A stretch of DNA of 64,000 nt, taken from CAVQBP01 sp963710745. GTDB lineage: Bacteria > Bacteroidota > Ignavibacteria > Ignavibacteriales > Ignavibacteriaceae. Below, one piece after another: positions 17,700 to 26,995 of this stretch. The notes beneath the pieces were generated by a model. The model did no database searches and was not told the DNA's origin. It worked only from the letters and a program-made list of their open reading frames with translations. The position numbers were made by a program, and so were the translations under genes. Positions within the stretch are counted from its first letter, which is position 1; each line of letters starts with the position of its first letter. The stretch lies in contig CAVQBP010000002.1 in assembly GCA_963710745.1 (NCBI GenBank), forward strand, positions 301,347-365,346, in the 5' to 3' direction.

Positions 17700-17948
17700 T
17701 TGTTTATGATGCAGGATAATATAAAATTGGATATACCATTTAATTCCCTTTTAGAGAGTATTAAAAAACTGAATTTAAAAGAGAAAATCGAAATTTTAAA
17801 GGTTATAAATGTTGAACTGGAACAGACCGAAGATCATTTGTTAGAACAAGATCCTCAATTGAGATTAGAAATTAAAGAAGCTAAAGAAGCTTATAATGCA
17901 GGTGATTATATAACAATTGATGAGTTTATTAAAAAACAAAAAAAATAA
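17700..17948 (+). CDS. RelB-like antitoxin (small)
   Basis: An 82-residue acidic protein. The TTG at 17700 opens the frame, but ATG at 17706 or 17709 is more likely the start. The N-terminal half (SLLESIKKLNLKEKIEILKVIN) looks like a short dimerising or DNA-binding helix pair. The C-terminal pattern EAKEAYNAGDYITIDEF is typical of antitoxins paired with RelE/ParE toxins in this bacterial group. A RelE-like reading frame follows directly, so this is the antitoxin half of a toxin-antitoxin pair whose toxin appears broken. Confidence 0.65.
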   Translation: MFMMQDNIKLDIPFNSLLESIKKLNLKEKIEILKVINVELEQTEDHLLEQDPQLRLEIKEAKEAYNAGDYITIDEFIKKQKK

Positions 17949-17951
17949 AAA

Positions 17952-18208
17952 TTGACTTTTCAAATTCTAATTCCAAAACCGGTCCAAAAACAAATTGAAC
18001 TCTTGCCTTATAAAATTCAAAACAATATAACCGAAAAGATATTAGGGCTAAAAGAAAACCCAAATCCAACAGATACAAAAAAATGTCCGGCTCTCAAAAT
18101 GAATATAGATTAAGGATTGGAAATTATAGAATAGTCTATGAAATAAACTATTCAGACTCGATAGTAATAATTTTATTATGCAAACACCGAAAAGACATTT
18201 ACAGGTAA
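17952..18208 (+). pseudogene. RelE/ParE-family toxin with a -1 frame break
   Basis: From TTG 17952 one frame reads LTFQILIPKPVQKQIELLP and continues to the A-run at 18077-18083, then hits TAA at 18117. Reading one base back at that run (A AAA AAA) continues as MSGSQNEYRLRIGNYRIVYEIN and ends at TAA 18206-18208. That second half is the classic RelE/ParE C-terminal signature (G-x-x-x-x-YRLRxGxYRxxY). Together they make a normal 85-residue toxin. A lost A in the homopolymer, a sequencing error, or programmed -1 frameshifting at this slippery heptamer would each explain it. Confidence 0.75.
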
Positions 18209-18220
18209 TTCAATTTAACA

Positions 18221-19174
18221 ATGATTGAAAATACTTTCATAGAAAAATTATATAACAGTGACAAACGATCTGTTGCCAGAGCAATATCTCTTGTTGAATC
18301 CGGGAATTCATCTTCTTCAGAGCTGCTGAAAGAAATATTTCAAAAGACCGGCAATGCATACCGGATCGGAATTACAGGGCCTCCGGGCGCAGGCAAGAGT
18401 ACCATAACAAACGAACTAACTAAATTATATACAAGCAAAAATAAAAAAGTAGGGATAGTTGCAGTTGATCCTACAAGCCCTTTTACAGGAGGTGCACTGC
18501 TGGGCGACAGGGTAAGGATGAATGATGTAGGGCAGTTACCTGGTGTATTTATCCGGAGCATGGCAACAAGAGGGAGTCTTGGCGGATTGAGTAAAAAAGC
18601 GATTGATGCCGCCGATGTGCTGGACGCCGCCGGTTTCGATTTCATTATCCTGGAGACAGTTGGTGTTGGACAATCGGAACTGGATATTGCTCAGGCAGCC
18701 GATACAACAATTGTCGTGCTGGTTCCTGAATCCGGTGATTCTGTTCAGGCAATGAAAGCAGGATTAATGGAAATTGCCGATCTATTCGTATTAAACAAAT
18801 CTGATCGTCCTTCATCTCATCAGGCTGTTACTGCTTTAAAAACGATCCTTATGATGAAAGCTCATGATGAATTTACCTGGATGCCCGGCATAATTAAAAC
18901 TATTGCAACTGAAAAGAAAGGGATCAAGGAAATTTGTGATGAAATTGAACGTCATAAAGATTTTTTAGTAAAACAGAATAAATTTCTTTCTAAACGGGAG
19001 AATCAATTAAGAAATAGGATAAAAGATATAGTTGAAGAAAAAATAAAAAATGAATTATGGACTGAAAAAGGGAAAATTTCATTGAATTCAGCCCTGGAAA
19101 AAGTTATTATCGGAAATCTTTCTCCATATCACATAGCCGAAGAAATAATAGAAAATTACAAAAATCAGAAGTAA
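18221..19174 (+). CDS. meaB: MeaB/ArgK-type GTPase (methylmalonyl-CoA mutase chaperone)
   Basis: 317 residues of the G3E GTPase family. Walker A GPPGAGKST (about 51-59), switch region DPTSPFTGGALLGDRVRM, ETVGVGQSELDI and the guanine-specificity NKSD are visible. MeaB protects and reloads B12-dependent methylmalonyl-CoA mutase. No mutase subunit is in the window, but the acyl-CoA dehydrogenase and carboxylase genes just downstream fit propionate or branched-chain catabolism. It starts 12 bp after the broken toxin gene. Confidence 0.9.
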   Translation: MIENTFIEKLYNSDKRSVARAISLVESGNSSSSELLKEIFQKTGNAYRIGITGPPGAGKSTITNELTKLYTSKNKKVGIVAVDPTSPFTGGALLGDRVRMNDVGQLPGVFIRSMATRGSLGGLSKKAIDAADVLDAAGFDFIILETVGVGQSELDIAQAADTTIVVLVPESGDSVQAMKAGLMEIADLFVLNKSDRPSSHQAVTALKTILMMKAHDEFTWMPGIIKTIATEKKGIKEICDEIERHKDFLVKQNKFLSKRENQLRNRIKDIVEEKIKNELWTEKGKISLNSALEKVIIGNLSPYHIAEEIIENYKNQK

Positions 19175-19380
19175 TTTATGAGCTGAATATAAAGGGTTGA
19201 TTTTGGAATACTAAATTTCAAATTCAATCTGAAATGAAATAATAAATTTTAGTAGTAAATACTTTTTAGAATAGGCTCATTTATATTTAGTAAAAAAAAT
19301 CTCAGGTGCTCCAAAAGACACAAAAGATTTTTTAATATTTTTAGATCTTTTTAACTACCACAAGTAGAAAGGAAAAGAGT

Positions 19381-20547
19381 ATGGAATCCTCCACTATGCA
19401 ATTCGTCTCAAAATTATCTGAAAATCAGGTCATTATAAGAGATACGATCAGGGATTTCGCTGAGAAAAATATCCGCCCGTATATAATGAAATTTGATGAA
19501 TCACAGGAATTCCCGGTTGATATATTACACCAGCTCGGTGAACTGGGATTTCTTGGAATTCTTGTTTCTGAGGAATACGGCGGGGCCGGATTAGGGTATA
19601 CGGATTTCTCTATAATTATTGAAGAGCTTGCACGAGTCGACCCCTCTATTTCACTTTCAGTTGCAGCACATAACGGCCTCTGCACAAATCATATACACAA
19701 GTTTGCTAATGAAGATCAGAAGAAAAAACATTTACCCGATTTAACTTCAGGTAAAAAGATCGGAGCCTGGGGCTTAACCGAATCTTCATCGGGAAGTGAT
19801 GCAGCAGGAATGAAATCAGTAGCAGAAAAAAAAGGTAATTACTACATTTTAAATGGAAATAAAACTTTTACAACACACGGAACTGTCGGTGAGACTGCTG
19901 TGGTTATGGCAATTACAGATAAAAGCAAAGGTAAAAAAGGAATTTCAGCTTTCATACTTGAAAAAGGAATGGACGGGTTTATAGCCGGTAAAAAAGAGAA
20001 CAAGCTAGGAATGAGAGCAAGTGATACGACACAGCTTGCATTTGATAATTGTAAAATTCCGGCTGAAAATTTAATCGGTGAAGAGGGAGAGGGATTCGTT
20101 CAGGCAATGAAAGTTCTGGAAGGCGGGAGAATTTCGATTGCTGCTTTAAGTGTAGGATTAGCTCAGGGCTGCCTCGATGCTTCTTTAAAATATGTTAATG
20201 AAAGGAAACAATTCGGAAAATTTTTAAAGGACTTCCAGGCTATTCAATTTAAGCTTGCAGAAATGGCAGTAAATATTGAAGCCGCCCGGTTGATGACCAG
20301 AAAAGCAGCATTTATGAAAGACAATAGCCAGCCAAATACAAAAGAGGCTGCAATGGCCAAATTATTTGCCAGTGAAATTGCAGAGAAAGCATCAAGTGAA
20401 GCTGTACAGATATTCGGCGGCTACGGATTCATAAAAGATTATCCTGTTGAAAAATTTTACCGTGATGTGAAGCTCTGCACGATCGGCGAAGGAACATCCG
20501 AAATACAAAGAATAGTAATTGCGAGAGATCTGTTGAAAGAATTATAA
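19381..20547 (+). CDS. Short/branched-chain acyl-CoA dehydrogenase
   Basis: 388 residues, typical for the FAD-dependent acyl-CoA dehydrogenase family. It shows GAWGLTESSSGSDAAG (FAD/substrate loop), the RKQFGKFLKDFQAIQF helix and the C-terminal QIFGGYGFIKDYPVEKFYRD with the IGEGTSEIQR FAD-binding segment. A glutamate in the expected position for the catalytic base is present in the last quarter. An MCC-like carboxylase beta subunit 23 bp downstream favours an isovaleryl-CoA or similar branched-chain role, which is inference. A clear AGAAAGGAAAAG ribosome site precedes the ATG. Confidence 0.88.
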   Translation: MESSTMQFVSKLSENQVIIRDTIRDFAEKNIRPYIMKFDESQEFPVDILHQLGELGFLGILVSEEYGGAGLGYTDFSIIIEELARVDPSISLSVAAHNGLCTNHIHKFANEDQKKKHLPDLTSGKKIGAWGLTESSSGSDAAGMKSVAEKKGNYYILNGNKTFTTHGTVGETAVVMAITDKSKGKKGISAFILEKGMDGFIAGKKENKLGMRASDTTQLAFDNCKIPAENLIGEEGEGFVQAMKVLEGGRISIAALSVGLAQGCLDASLKYVNERKQFGKFLKDFQAIQFKLAEMAVNIEAARLMTRKAAFMKDNSQPNTKEAAMAKLFASEIAEKASSEAVQIFGGYGFIKDYPVEKFYRDVKLCTIGEGTSEIQRIVIARDLLKEL

Positions 20548-20570
20548 ATCAGAATTGGCAAAACTTTATT

Positions 20571-22226
20571 ATGAAAAAAATAGGCAATCCAATAAAAGAA
20601 AGCGAGATTTTCCTTCAACGTGAGGATTATCAGAAAAACCTTCTAAGAAAATTAAAAGCAGAAAGAGAAAAAATAAAATTAGGCGGCGGAAAGAATGCTA
20701 TTGAAAAACATAAATCAAAAGGAAAGCTTACTGCAAGAGAAAGGATAAATTTCTTAATCGATGAACAGGAATCTTTTTATGAATTGAATTCGTTTGCCGC
20801 TTATGAAATGTATGAGGAATACGGAGGTGCTCCATCTTCGGGAACAGTATTCGGAATCGGTAAGATCCATGGTAAAGATCATATTATTGTCGCAAATGAT
20901 GCTACTGTAAAAGCCGGAGCATGGTTTCCTATAACTGCAAAAAAGAACCTTCGCGCACAGGAAATTGCAATTGAAAACAGACTGCCGGTTATTTACCTGG
21001 TGGATAGTGCAGGAGTTTTTCTTCCGCTTCAGGATGAAATATTTCCGGACAAGGAACATTTCGGCAGAATATTCAGGAATAATGCTGTCATGTCTTCAAT
21101 GGGCATTCCTCAAATTGCTGCTATAATGGGCCCATGCGTTGCTGGCGGAGCTTATCTACCTATTATGAGCGATGAAGCATTAATCGTTGAAGGCGAAGGC
21201 TCGGTCTTTTTAGCAGGTTCGCACCTGGTAAAAGCTGCTATTGGAGAAGTAATAGATAACGAAGCGCTCGGCGGTGCAAAAGTTCAGTCAAATATTTCCG
21301 GTGTTACCGATTATATTATGAAGAACGACGAAGAATGTCTGAAACAGATTAGAAGTCTTGTTGAAAAAAACGGGATAAAGCAAAAAGCGGGTTTTAACAG
21401 AAAAGAAAGCCAGCCGCCTCGTTTTTCTTCCAAAGAGATTTTAGGTTTGCTCCCTATAGATACAATCAAGCCTTATGATATGTATGAAATTATTGCGCGT
21501 ATTGTTGATGATTCAAATATAGATGAATATAAAGCGGGGTATGGTAAAACTATAATAACCGCTTATGCAAGAATCGATGGATGGGCAGTAGGAATTGTTG
21601 CAAATCAGAGAAGCGTAACAAAAACAGATACGGGTGAAATGCAGGTAGGAGGAGTTATTTACTCAGATAGTGCGGATAAGGCAACAAGATTCATAATGAA
21701 CTGCAACCAGAAGAAAATACCCCTGGTTTTCCTGCAGGATGTTACAGGATTTATGGTCGGCAGCCGTGCTGAGCATGGCGGTATTATAAAAGACGGTGCT
21801 AAAATGGTAAATGCAGTAGCAAATTCTGTTGTTCCGAAAATTACAATAATTATTGGCAACAGCTTTGGAGCAGGCAACTATGCAATGTGCGGTAAGGCTT
21901 ATGATCCCAGGTTTATCTTTGCATATCCGAATGCAAAGATCGCAGTAATGGGCGGAAGCCAGGCAAGCAGCGTTTTGCTCGATATTAAACTGAAGCAGGC
22001 AAAAAAAAGCGGACAGGAATTTTCTGATCAGGATAAGAAAAAACTCCTGGACGAAATAACAAAATCATATGAAGAAAAAAGCAACCCGCTTTATGCTGCC
22101 GCAAGATTATGGATCGATGAGATTATTGACCCGGCTTTAACCAGGGAATATATTTCAATGGCAATTGAGGCTGCAGATAATAATCCCGAAATAAAAAGGT
22201 TTAATCCCGGAGTTATTCAGACATGA
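20571..22226 (+). CDS. Acyl-CoA carboxylase beta subunit (methylcrotonyl/propionyl type)
   Basis: 551-residue carboxyltransferase subunit of a biotin-dependent acyl-CoA carboxylase. It has the two crotonase-like domains: YGGAPSSGTVFGIG and IMGPCVAGGAYLPIMSDE in the first, and FLQDVTGFMVGSRAE with NSFGAGNYAMCGKAYDPRF in the second. The DKEHFGRIFRNNAVMS and VFLAGSHLVKAAIGE blocks are closer to methylcrotonyl-CoA carboxylase beta than to propionyl-CoA carboxylase. No biotin carboxylase/carrier subunit is in the window, so the partner must be encoded elsewhere. It is the last gene of the dehydrogenase/carboxylase pair. Confidence 0.85.
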   Translation: MKKIGNPIKESEIFLQREDYQKNLLRKLKAEREKIKLGGGKNAIEKHKSKGKLTARERINFLIDEQESFYELNSFAAYEMYEEYGGAPSSGTVFGIGKIHGKDHIIVANDATVKAGAWFPITAKKNLRAQEIAIENRLPVIYLVDSAGVFLPLQDEIFPDKEHFGRIFRNNAVMSSMGIPQIAAIMGPCVAGGAYLPIMSDEALIVEGEGSVFLAGSHLVKAAIGEVIDNEALGGAKVQSNISGVTDYIMKNDEECLKQIRSLVEKNGIKQKAGFNRKESQPPRFSSKEILGLLPIDTIKPYDMYEIIARIVDDSNIDEYKAGYGKTIITAYARIDGWAVGIVANQRSVTKTDTGEMQVGGVIYSDSADKATRFIMNCNQKKIPLVFLQDVTGFMVGSRAEHGGIIKDGAKMVNAVANSVVPKITIIIGNSFGAGNYAMCGKAYDPRFIFAYPNAKIAVMGGSQASSVLLDIKLKQAKKSGQEFSDQDKKKLLDEITKSYEEKSNPLYAAARLWIDEIIDPALTREYISMAIEAADNNPEIKRFNPGVIQT

Positions 22227-22251
22227 ATTCATCTAAACGATGTTTGGCTGA

Positions 22252-24123
22252 TTAATAAGTTAGTTTTACACCGGCAATTATTGTTCTTCCGGGCATAGGA
22301 TAACCATCATTAATCTCGTACCGTTTATCTAACAGATTTTCACCCTTTGCAAACAGCTCTATTGAATTCACTAAATTATAATTTATAATTAAATCGGCAA
22401 GAAAATAATTCTGCTTCAAAGATTTCTGAATATTTGAATACAAACCCGAAACCTGGTTAAGATTAAGGAGCAGCTGAACATTACTAAAATTGTAACCAAG
22501 CTGTAAATTCAAGTTATGTTTAGGAGCATAAAGTGTGGGATTATTAGTGTTCAAATAAGAATAATTAAATGAAGTATTAAATTTATCAGTTACCTGATAT
22601 CTTCCCTGGAGCTCGATTCCTTTATGAATAAAGGAGCCTGCATTGTTCTTAATAAAGAACGGAGGTGTAACCATAATGATATTATCTCCTTCATCATAAT
22701 AAGCAGTCAGTTCAAATTCCAGCCGGTAATCAAAAAGTTTTTGCTCAATGCCTGCTTCATAATTCCATATATGTTCGGGCTTTAAGTTTTCGTTTGCAAC
22801 AGGGAATAAATAAAGATCTACTATTGTCGGGTTTTGGTATCCCTCTCCTGCCGAACCCTTTAATGTAGTAGTTTTAGACGGTGCATATGTAATTCCGAAC
22901 TGAGGTGTAAGGACAGCCTTAAACAATGAATTTTTTGAATACCTCAGACCGGCTTCAATATTTAAGTTTCTAAATAAAGAATCTCTTACCAGGCCGTATA
23001 CTGCAGCTTCGTTGTTCGAATAATACGTACCAAGGCCTTTTAAAAATGGTATGTTCGGATTAGTCCCTTTCCCTCCGTAGTTTTTGTAATCAATACCACC
23101 TGTGAAAATTAAACCTTTAGAAAGATTAACATTCTGATAAAAAGTAATACCATTCATTATATCATAAGAATGCCAGCCGTCAAAGAAATCATGATTGCCG
23201 TAGCTATAAAAGAATCTCAGCGCCCCGTTTACCTGATTGAAAGAATTATATAAAGATAATGCTCCTCTGCTTCTCAAGTAATTATAATAACTATCCGGTG
23301 TAACAGCATATACAGGCCCCGGATCATAAAATTTCGCCTTGGAAATATTTCCGTCCAGATCCAGTCTGAATTGATCATTAAACAGATAATTTATTTTTGC
23401 AAAGCCGGTTGTATTTCTGAAGCTATCTTTTGAATCCTCACGGTGTCCGTCTGATTTAGAACTATTAATCGAAACATAAAAACCGAGTTTTTCATTCTGA
23501 TAACCGCCGTTCAATTCAGCATTTAAAGAGTTATATGATCCGTAAAAAGATGTGAGATTCATTGCAAGTTTATTGTCGGGTATCCTTTTGGAAATAATAT
23601 TGATAGCGCCTCCCATAGCATTGGAGCCATAAAGAATCGAAGCCGGTCCCCTTATAACTTCAACTCTCTGGACACTGGAAGAAGTAAGAGCATCAATAAT
23701 AGGATGACCGAACATACCCATAAACTGCGGCTGACCATCAATCAATACTAAAACCTGTGTATTAGGGTTTCCCCCTATCCCGCGGATATTTATAGTTCCC
23801 GCAGAACTTGCGCCAACACCAAATCCCATTACATAATTATCATTCAGAAATAATCCGGGAACTTTATTGTTTAAAATCCTGATAACATTTACGTCATGAC
23901 TCTCCCGAATCTCTTTATTACTTATGACTGTTATACTTGATGATATATCGTTTTTAGGCAGCTTGTATCTTGTTCCTGTTACAACTACAGGATCCATTAA
24001 ATATGATTTGGCTGAATCCTTTTTGACGGACTGTCCAAAACATAATGCAGACGAGAGTAAGACTAAAATTAACAAATGTATGAACTTAGTATTCAAAACA
24101 GAGCTTCTATTAAAAATTATCAT
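22252..24123 (-). CDS. TonB-dependent outer-membrane receptor
   Basis: 623 residues. A signal peptide (about 1-31, ending ALCFGQ) is followed by a TonB-box-like region and plug domain (DPVVVTGTRYKLPKNDISSSITVI, then GGNPNTQVLVLIDGQP and RGPASILYGSNAMGGAINII). The rest is a 22-strand-type barrel ending in GVKLTY with the terminal aromatic needed for BAM assembly. Size and plug resemble BtuB/FepA-type small receptors; the ligand is not clear. It converges on the carboxylase gene 26 bp away and diverges from the 24283 gene. Confidence 0.88.
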   Translation of the reverse strand: MIIFNRSSVLNTKFIHLLILVLLSSALCFGQSVKKDSAKSYLMDPVVVTGTRYKLPKNDISSSITVISNKEIRESHDVNVIRILNNKVPGLFLNDNYVMGFGVGASSAGTINIRGIGGNPNTQVLVLIDGQPQFMGMFGHPIIDALTSSSVQRVEVIRGPASILYGSNAMGGAINIISKRIPDNKLAMNLTSFYGSYNSLNAELNGGYQNEKLGFYVSINSSKSDGHREDSKDSFRNTTGFAKINYLFNDQFRLDLDGNISKAKFYDPGPVYAVTPDSYYNYLRSRGALSLYNSFNQVNGALRFFYSYGNHDFFDGWHSYDIMNGITFYQNVNLSKGLIFTGGIDYKNYGGKGTNPNIPFLKGLGTYYSNNEAAVYGLVRDSLFRNLNIEAGLRYSKNSLFKAVLTPQFGITYAPSKTTTLKGSAGEGYQNPTIVDLYLFPVANENLKPEHIWNYEAGIEQKLFDYRLEFELTAYYDEGDNIIMVTPPFFIKNNAGSFIHKGIELQGRYQVTDKFNTSFNYSYLNTNNPTLYAPKHNLNLQLGYNFSNVQLLLNLNQVSGLYSNIQKSLKQNYFLADLIINYNLVNSIELFAKGENLLDKRYEINDGYPMPGRTIIAGVKLTY

Positions 24124-24173
24124 AATATCTTTTTTATTAATTATAGAAAATATTGCCTGAAATTTTAATCTGA

Positions 24174-24181
24174 CAAAGATA
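24174..24181 (-). promoter_or_regulatory. TAnnTTTG-type -7 promoter box for the TonB receptor
   Basis: On the reverse strand the sequence reads GTTCGTATCTTTGTCAG; TATCTTTG matches the TAnnTTTG -7 element used by the primary sigma factor of Bacteroidota, 50 bp before the receptor ATG. A clear -33 TTTG partner is not obvious, so the call is moderate. Confidence 0.5.
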
Positions 24182-24200
24182 CGAACTAAACTTTAAAATT

Positions 24201-24214
24201 TCCCCATTGGGGGA
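24201..24214. promoter_or_regulatory. Short GC palindrome in the divergent promoter region
   Basis: TCCCC and GGGGA arms around a 4-base loop stand out in AT-rich DNA between the TonB receptor and the 24283 gene. It lies about 20 bp upstream of the receptor's -7 box, so it could be an operator or a small hairpin. Confidence 0.35.
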
Positions 24215-24282
24215 TAATTTCTTTCATTTTGTTTAATATTGAAAACTATTTAATTAGATTCTTTGGATGTAATAGTTTTATA

Positions 24283-24927
24283 ATGAGATTTATACTTGTC
24301 CCGGTAATTGTTTTAACTCTAGTAATTAAGCTGTATCCACAGCAAAGTACACTTTCAAAAGGAGTAAACTATCTTTCCGAATTCATTGCTTCGGATTATT
24401 TCTTAAATCTTAAAAAGACTAATAATGATCTGGAATTAGCGGATACTTTATTTTTAAGAGCCGTAAAATACAAAGATTATAATTATTCCGAAGCTCTGCT
24501 TGCCCTTACATTTGCTACTGTTCCATATAAGGAAGTTCCGATACAGTTCCCCTTAATCGGAATTTTAGACTATCCCCTCGTTTCTGCAAATGATTCGGTT
24601 TTCTTAGTGAAAGATAAAAACCTGCCTAAGGATTTTTTCTACGATACACCCAAAGGTAGTTTCGGAGATAAAGACAAACTTGCACATTTCTTCGGAAGCG
24701 CATTTATTTCTTACTCTTCAAATATCTTTGATTTAGGAGACCTAATTGGTTATTTTGTAGAGGTTTTTGAACAAAGTTTTAAAGTTCAGTCGTCCGTTGA
24801 TACAAGAGATTTGAGAACCAACAAATTAGGTAATATTTTTGGAGATATTCTAAAAAAGAATGAGAATGCATTACCTTCTCAGGTTATGCTGATGAAATCA
24901 TTATCATATTTTAGCTATAATTTATGA
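24283..24927 (+). CDS. Exported protein of unknown function
   Basis: I start this at ATG 24283 (214 residues), which gives a good signal peptide (MRFILVPVIVLTLVIKLYPQ); the open frame begins earlier at a TTG. The mature part holds DKLAHFFGSAFISY and, 40 residues later, DTRDLRTNKLGNIFGD. This D-K-x-x-H...N-x-x-G layout recalls DUF2279 (YfiM)-like and VanZ-like proteins, but similarity is weak and helices are few. Its stop overlaps the start of the next gene (ATGA). Confidence 0.5.
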   Translation: MRFILVPVIVLTLVIKLYPQQSTLSKGVNYLSEFIASDYFLNLKKTNNDLELADTLFLRAVKYKDYNYSEALLALTFATVPYKEVPIQFPLIGILDYPLVSANDSVFLVKDKNLPKDFFYDTPKGSFGDKDKLAHFFGSAFISYSSNIFDLGDLIGYFVEVFEQSFKVQSSVDTRDLRTNKLGNIFGDILKKNENALPSQVMLMKSLSYFSYNL

Positions 24928-25220
24928 AAAACATAAAAGATAAAAAGCTGGAAAATATTATCAATATACTGGTTAATGAAATTAATCCTAAAAAATTAAT
25001 TTTATTCGGTTCCAGGGGAAAAGGAACTGACTCATTTAATTCTGATTATGATATTGCAGTAGAGGCAGGATCTATTAACTTTTCCGAAAAAAGAATACTA
25101 AAGGAAAAAATTGATCGTGTTTTAGGACTTCATAAAATAGATCTTATATTTTTAAAAGAGATAGATGCCGGGTTTAAAGATATTATTATTAAAACGGGTA
25201 AAATTATTTATGAAGGATGA
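24924..25220 (+). CDS. MntA-type nucleotidyltransferase antitoxin
   Basis: A 98-residue minimal nucleotidyltransferase. The active-site motif GS-x10-D-x-D is exact: GS at 29-30, then D41 and D43 (FGSRGKGTDSFNSDYDIAV). In characterised MntA-HepT pairs the antitoxin AMPylates a tyrosine in the HEPN toxin. Here the HEPN gene begins 11 bp inside this gene's 3' end, so the two are coupled. The order antitoxin then toxin is one of the known layouts. Confidence 0.82.
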   Translation: MKNIKDKKLENIINILVNEINPKKLILFGSRGKGTDSFNSDYDIAVEAGSINFSEKRILKEKIDRVLGLHKIDLIFLKEIDAGFKDIIIKTGKIIYEG

Positions 25221-25611
25221 ACTGAAATATTCTTTCAGAAAATTAAACGATGCAGAAAAAAAATTAGATGAAGGCCTCAGAAAGGCAAAGGATCAGCTTG
25301 ACCAGGATGGTGTTATACAAAGATTTGAATTTACTTTTGAATTACTTTGGAAAACACTAAAATTATTTATGGCAGATCAAGGAGTAATAACCCGGTCACC
25401 TAAAGAAGCGCTGAAAGAAGCTTTTAGATTTGGCTTAATAAAAGATGAAAGTATTTTTCTTGATATGCTTGAAGACAGGAACCAGGCATCACATATTTAC
25501 AGCGAAGATTTATCAAATAAAATTTTTGAGAGAATAAAGAATAAATATTCGAAAGCATTTAAGGTATTATTAAAAGAACTTTCAAAATATATAGATAAAG
25601 AAAAATCATAA
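25210..25611 (+). CDS. HepT-type HEPN ribonuclease toxin
   Basis: Starting at ATG 25210 the protein is 133 residues, helical, and carries R90-x4-H95-x-Y97 (RNQASHIY). This is the Rx4HxY motif of HepT toxins, where Arg and His form the RNase site and the Tyr is the target of MntA. The frame is open upstream to 25165, but that part overlaps the antitoxin more deeply and adds no conserved residues. It belongs to the HI0074-like nucleotidyltransferase-substrate-binding branch of HEPN. All key residues are intact. Confidence 0.8.
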   Translation: MKDELKYSFRKLNDAEKKLDEGLRKAKDQLDQDGVIQRFEFTFELLWKTLKLFMADQGVITRSPKEALKEAFRFGLIKDESIFLDMLEDRNQASHIYSEDLSNKIFERIKNKYSKAFKVLLKELSKYIDKEKS

Positions 25612-25637
25612 AAAAATATTTAAACAATCATAAATTT

Positions 25638-26993
25638 ATGAAATCAGTATTAATAATAGACGACGAAAAAGAAATTTGTGAAAGCATAAAAATGATCCTC
25701 GAATATGAGGATTACAATGTTGATTATGCCGTAAAAGCCAGTGAAGGATTGAATAAGCTGGAGGCTATCCCCTTCTCTGCTTTACTGCTGGATATTCAAA
25801 TGCCTGAAATGAACGGCTTTGAAGTCCTTAAAAAAATAAAAGAAAGCAGCAACAAAGTATCAGTTATTATTATTTCCGCGCATGGAAGCGTAGAAAATGC
25901 AATTAAAGCCACAAGGCTTGGAGCATTTGATTTTATAGAGAAGCCGATAGACAGAGATAAATTATTAATCAGTATAAGAAATGCTGTTGAACAATCCAAC
26001 CTCCTGCTGGAAAATGAAGATATAAAAAAGAATTATTTAGGTGACGGAAAAATACTTGGGAAAAGTAAAGCAATACATCAAATTTTAGAGCTGATTGATA
26101 AAGTCGCACCGCTTGATACACGTGTAATGATTTCCGGAGAAAACGGGACAGGAAAAGAATTGGTTGCCAGAGCTATTCATGCGAAAAGCAACAGAAAGGA
26201 CAAGCCTTTTATCGAAGTTAATTGTGCCGCCATTCCGAATGAATTAATAGAATCGGAATTATTCGGGCATGAGAAAGGATCCTTTACAGGAGCATTCCAG
26301 CAGAGAATTGGAAAATTTGAACTTGCTAATAAAGGAATAATCTTCCTCGATGAAGTCGGCGATATGAGCCTTCAGGCTCAGGCAAAAGTATTGCGAGCTA
26401 TTGAAGACAGTAAAATTGAGAGGGTCGGAGGTACAAAAACAATTGATGTAGATGTCAGAATTATTTCCGCTACAAATAAAATTCTGCAGGAAGAAATTGA
26501 AAAAGGAAATTTCAGGGAAGATCTTTTCCATAGGCTTAATGTTATACCTTTCAATATTCCCCCGCTAAAAGAAAGACATGAAGATATACCGATCCTGGTT
26601 GAGAGTTTTACAGCGGATATAACAGCAAAACATAAAAAACCACCTGTTAAATTTAGTGAAGAAGCAATGAAATTTATGCAAACTCAAAAGTGGAGCGGTA
26701 ATGTTCGTGAACTGAGAAATTTTGTTGAAAGAATTATTATTATTATTGATAAAAGGGAAATTGATAAAAAAGACATCGAAGCTTTATTCCCGGGAGGAAA
26801 GTCTACGATCAAAGATATTTTAAGTGAAAGCAACTCATTCCAGGAATTCAAAGAAAAAGCAGAAAGGGCTTTTATAATCAGGCAATTAAATGCTAATGAC
26901 TGGAATATAAGTAAAACCGCTGAAGTACTTGATATTCAGAGGAGCCACCTTTACAATAAAATGAAAAAATATGAAATTGAAAGGGAAGAATAA
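25638..26993 (+). CDS. Sigma-54-dependent response regulator, NtrC family
   Basis: 451 residues in three domains: receiver (1-120, phospho-acceptor D52 in LLLDIQMPEMNG), AAA+ ATPase (about 138-370) with Walker A GENGTGKE (167-174) and the sigma-54-contacting loop GSFTGA (214-219), and a C-terminal Fis-type helix-turn-helix (NISKTAEVLDIQRSHLYNKM). The usual GAFTGA reads GSFTGA, a tolerated variant. It activates sigma-54 promoters when phosphorylated; no cognate kinase is adjacent. HIT follows after 2 bp. Confidence 0.9.
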   Translation: MKSVLIIDDEKEICESIKMILEYEDYNVDYAVKASEGLNKLEAIPFSALLLDIQMPEMNGFEVLKKIKESSNKVSVIIISAHGSVENAIKATRLGAFDFIEKPIDRDKLLISIRNAVEQSNLLLENEDIKKNYLGDGKILGKSKAIHQILELIDKVAPLDTRVMISGENGTGKELVARAIHAKSNRKDKPFIEVNCAAIPNELIESELFGHEKGSFTGAFQQRIGKFELANKGIIFLDEVGDMSLQAQAKVLRAIEDSKIERVGGTKTIDVDVRIISATNKILQEEIEKGNFREDLFHRLNVIPFNIPPLKERHEDIPILVESFTADITAKHKKPPVKFSEEAMKFMQTQKWSGNVRELRNFVERIIIIIDKREIDKKDIEALFPGGKSTIKDILSESNSFQEFKEKAERAFIIRQLNANDWNISKTAEVLDIQRSHLYNKMKKYEIEREE

Positions 26994-26995
26994 AA

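Noticed and set aside
24124..24282. Cobalamin riboswitch upstream of the TonB receptor (looked for because meaB is near)
   Set aside because: The gap is too short and shows no B12-box-like conserved core.
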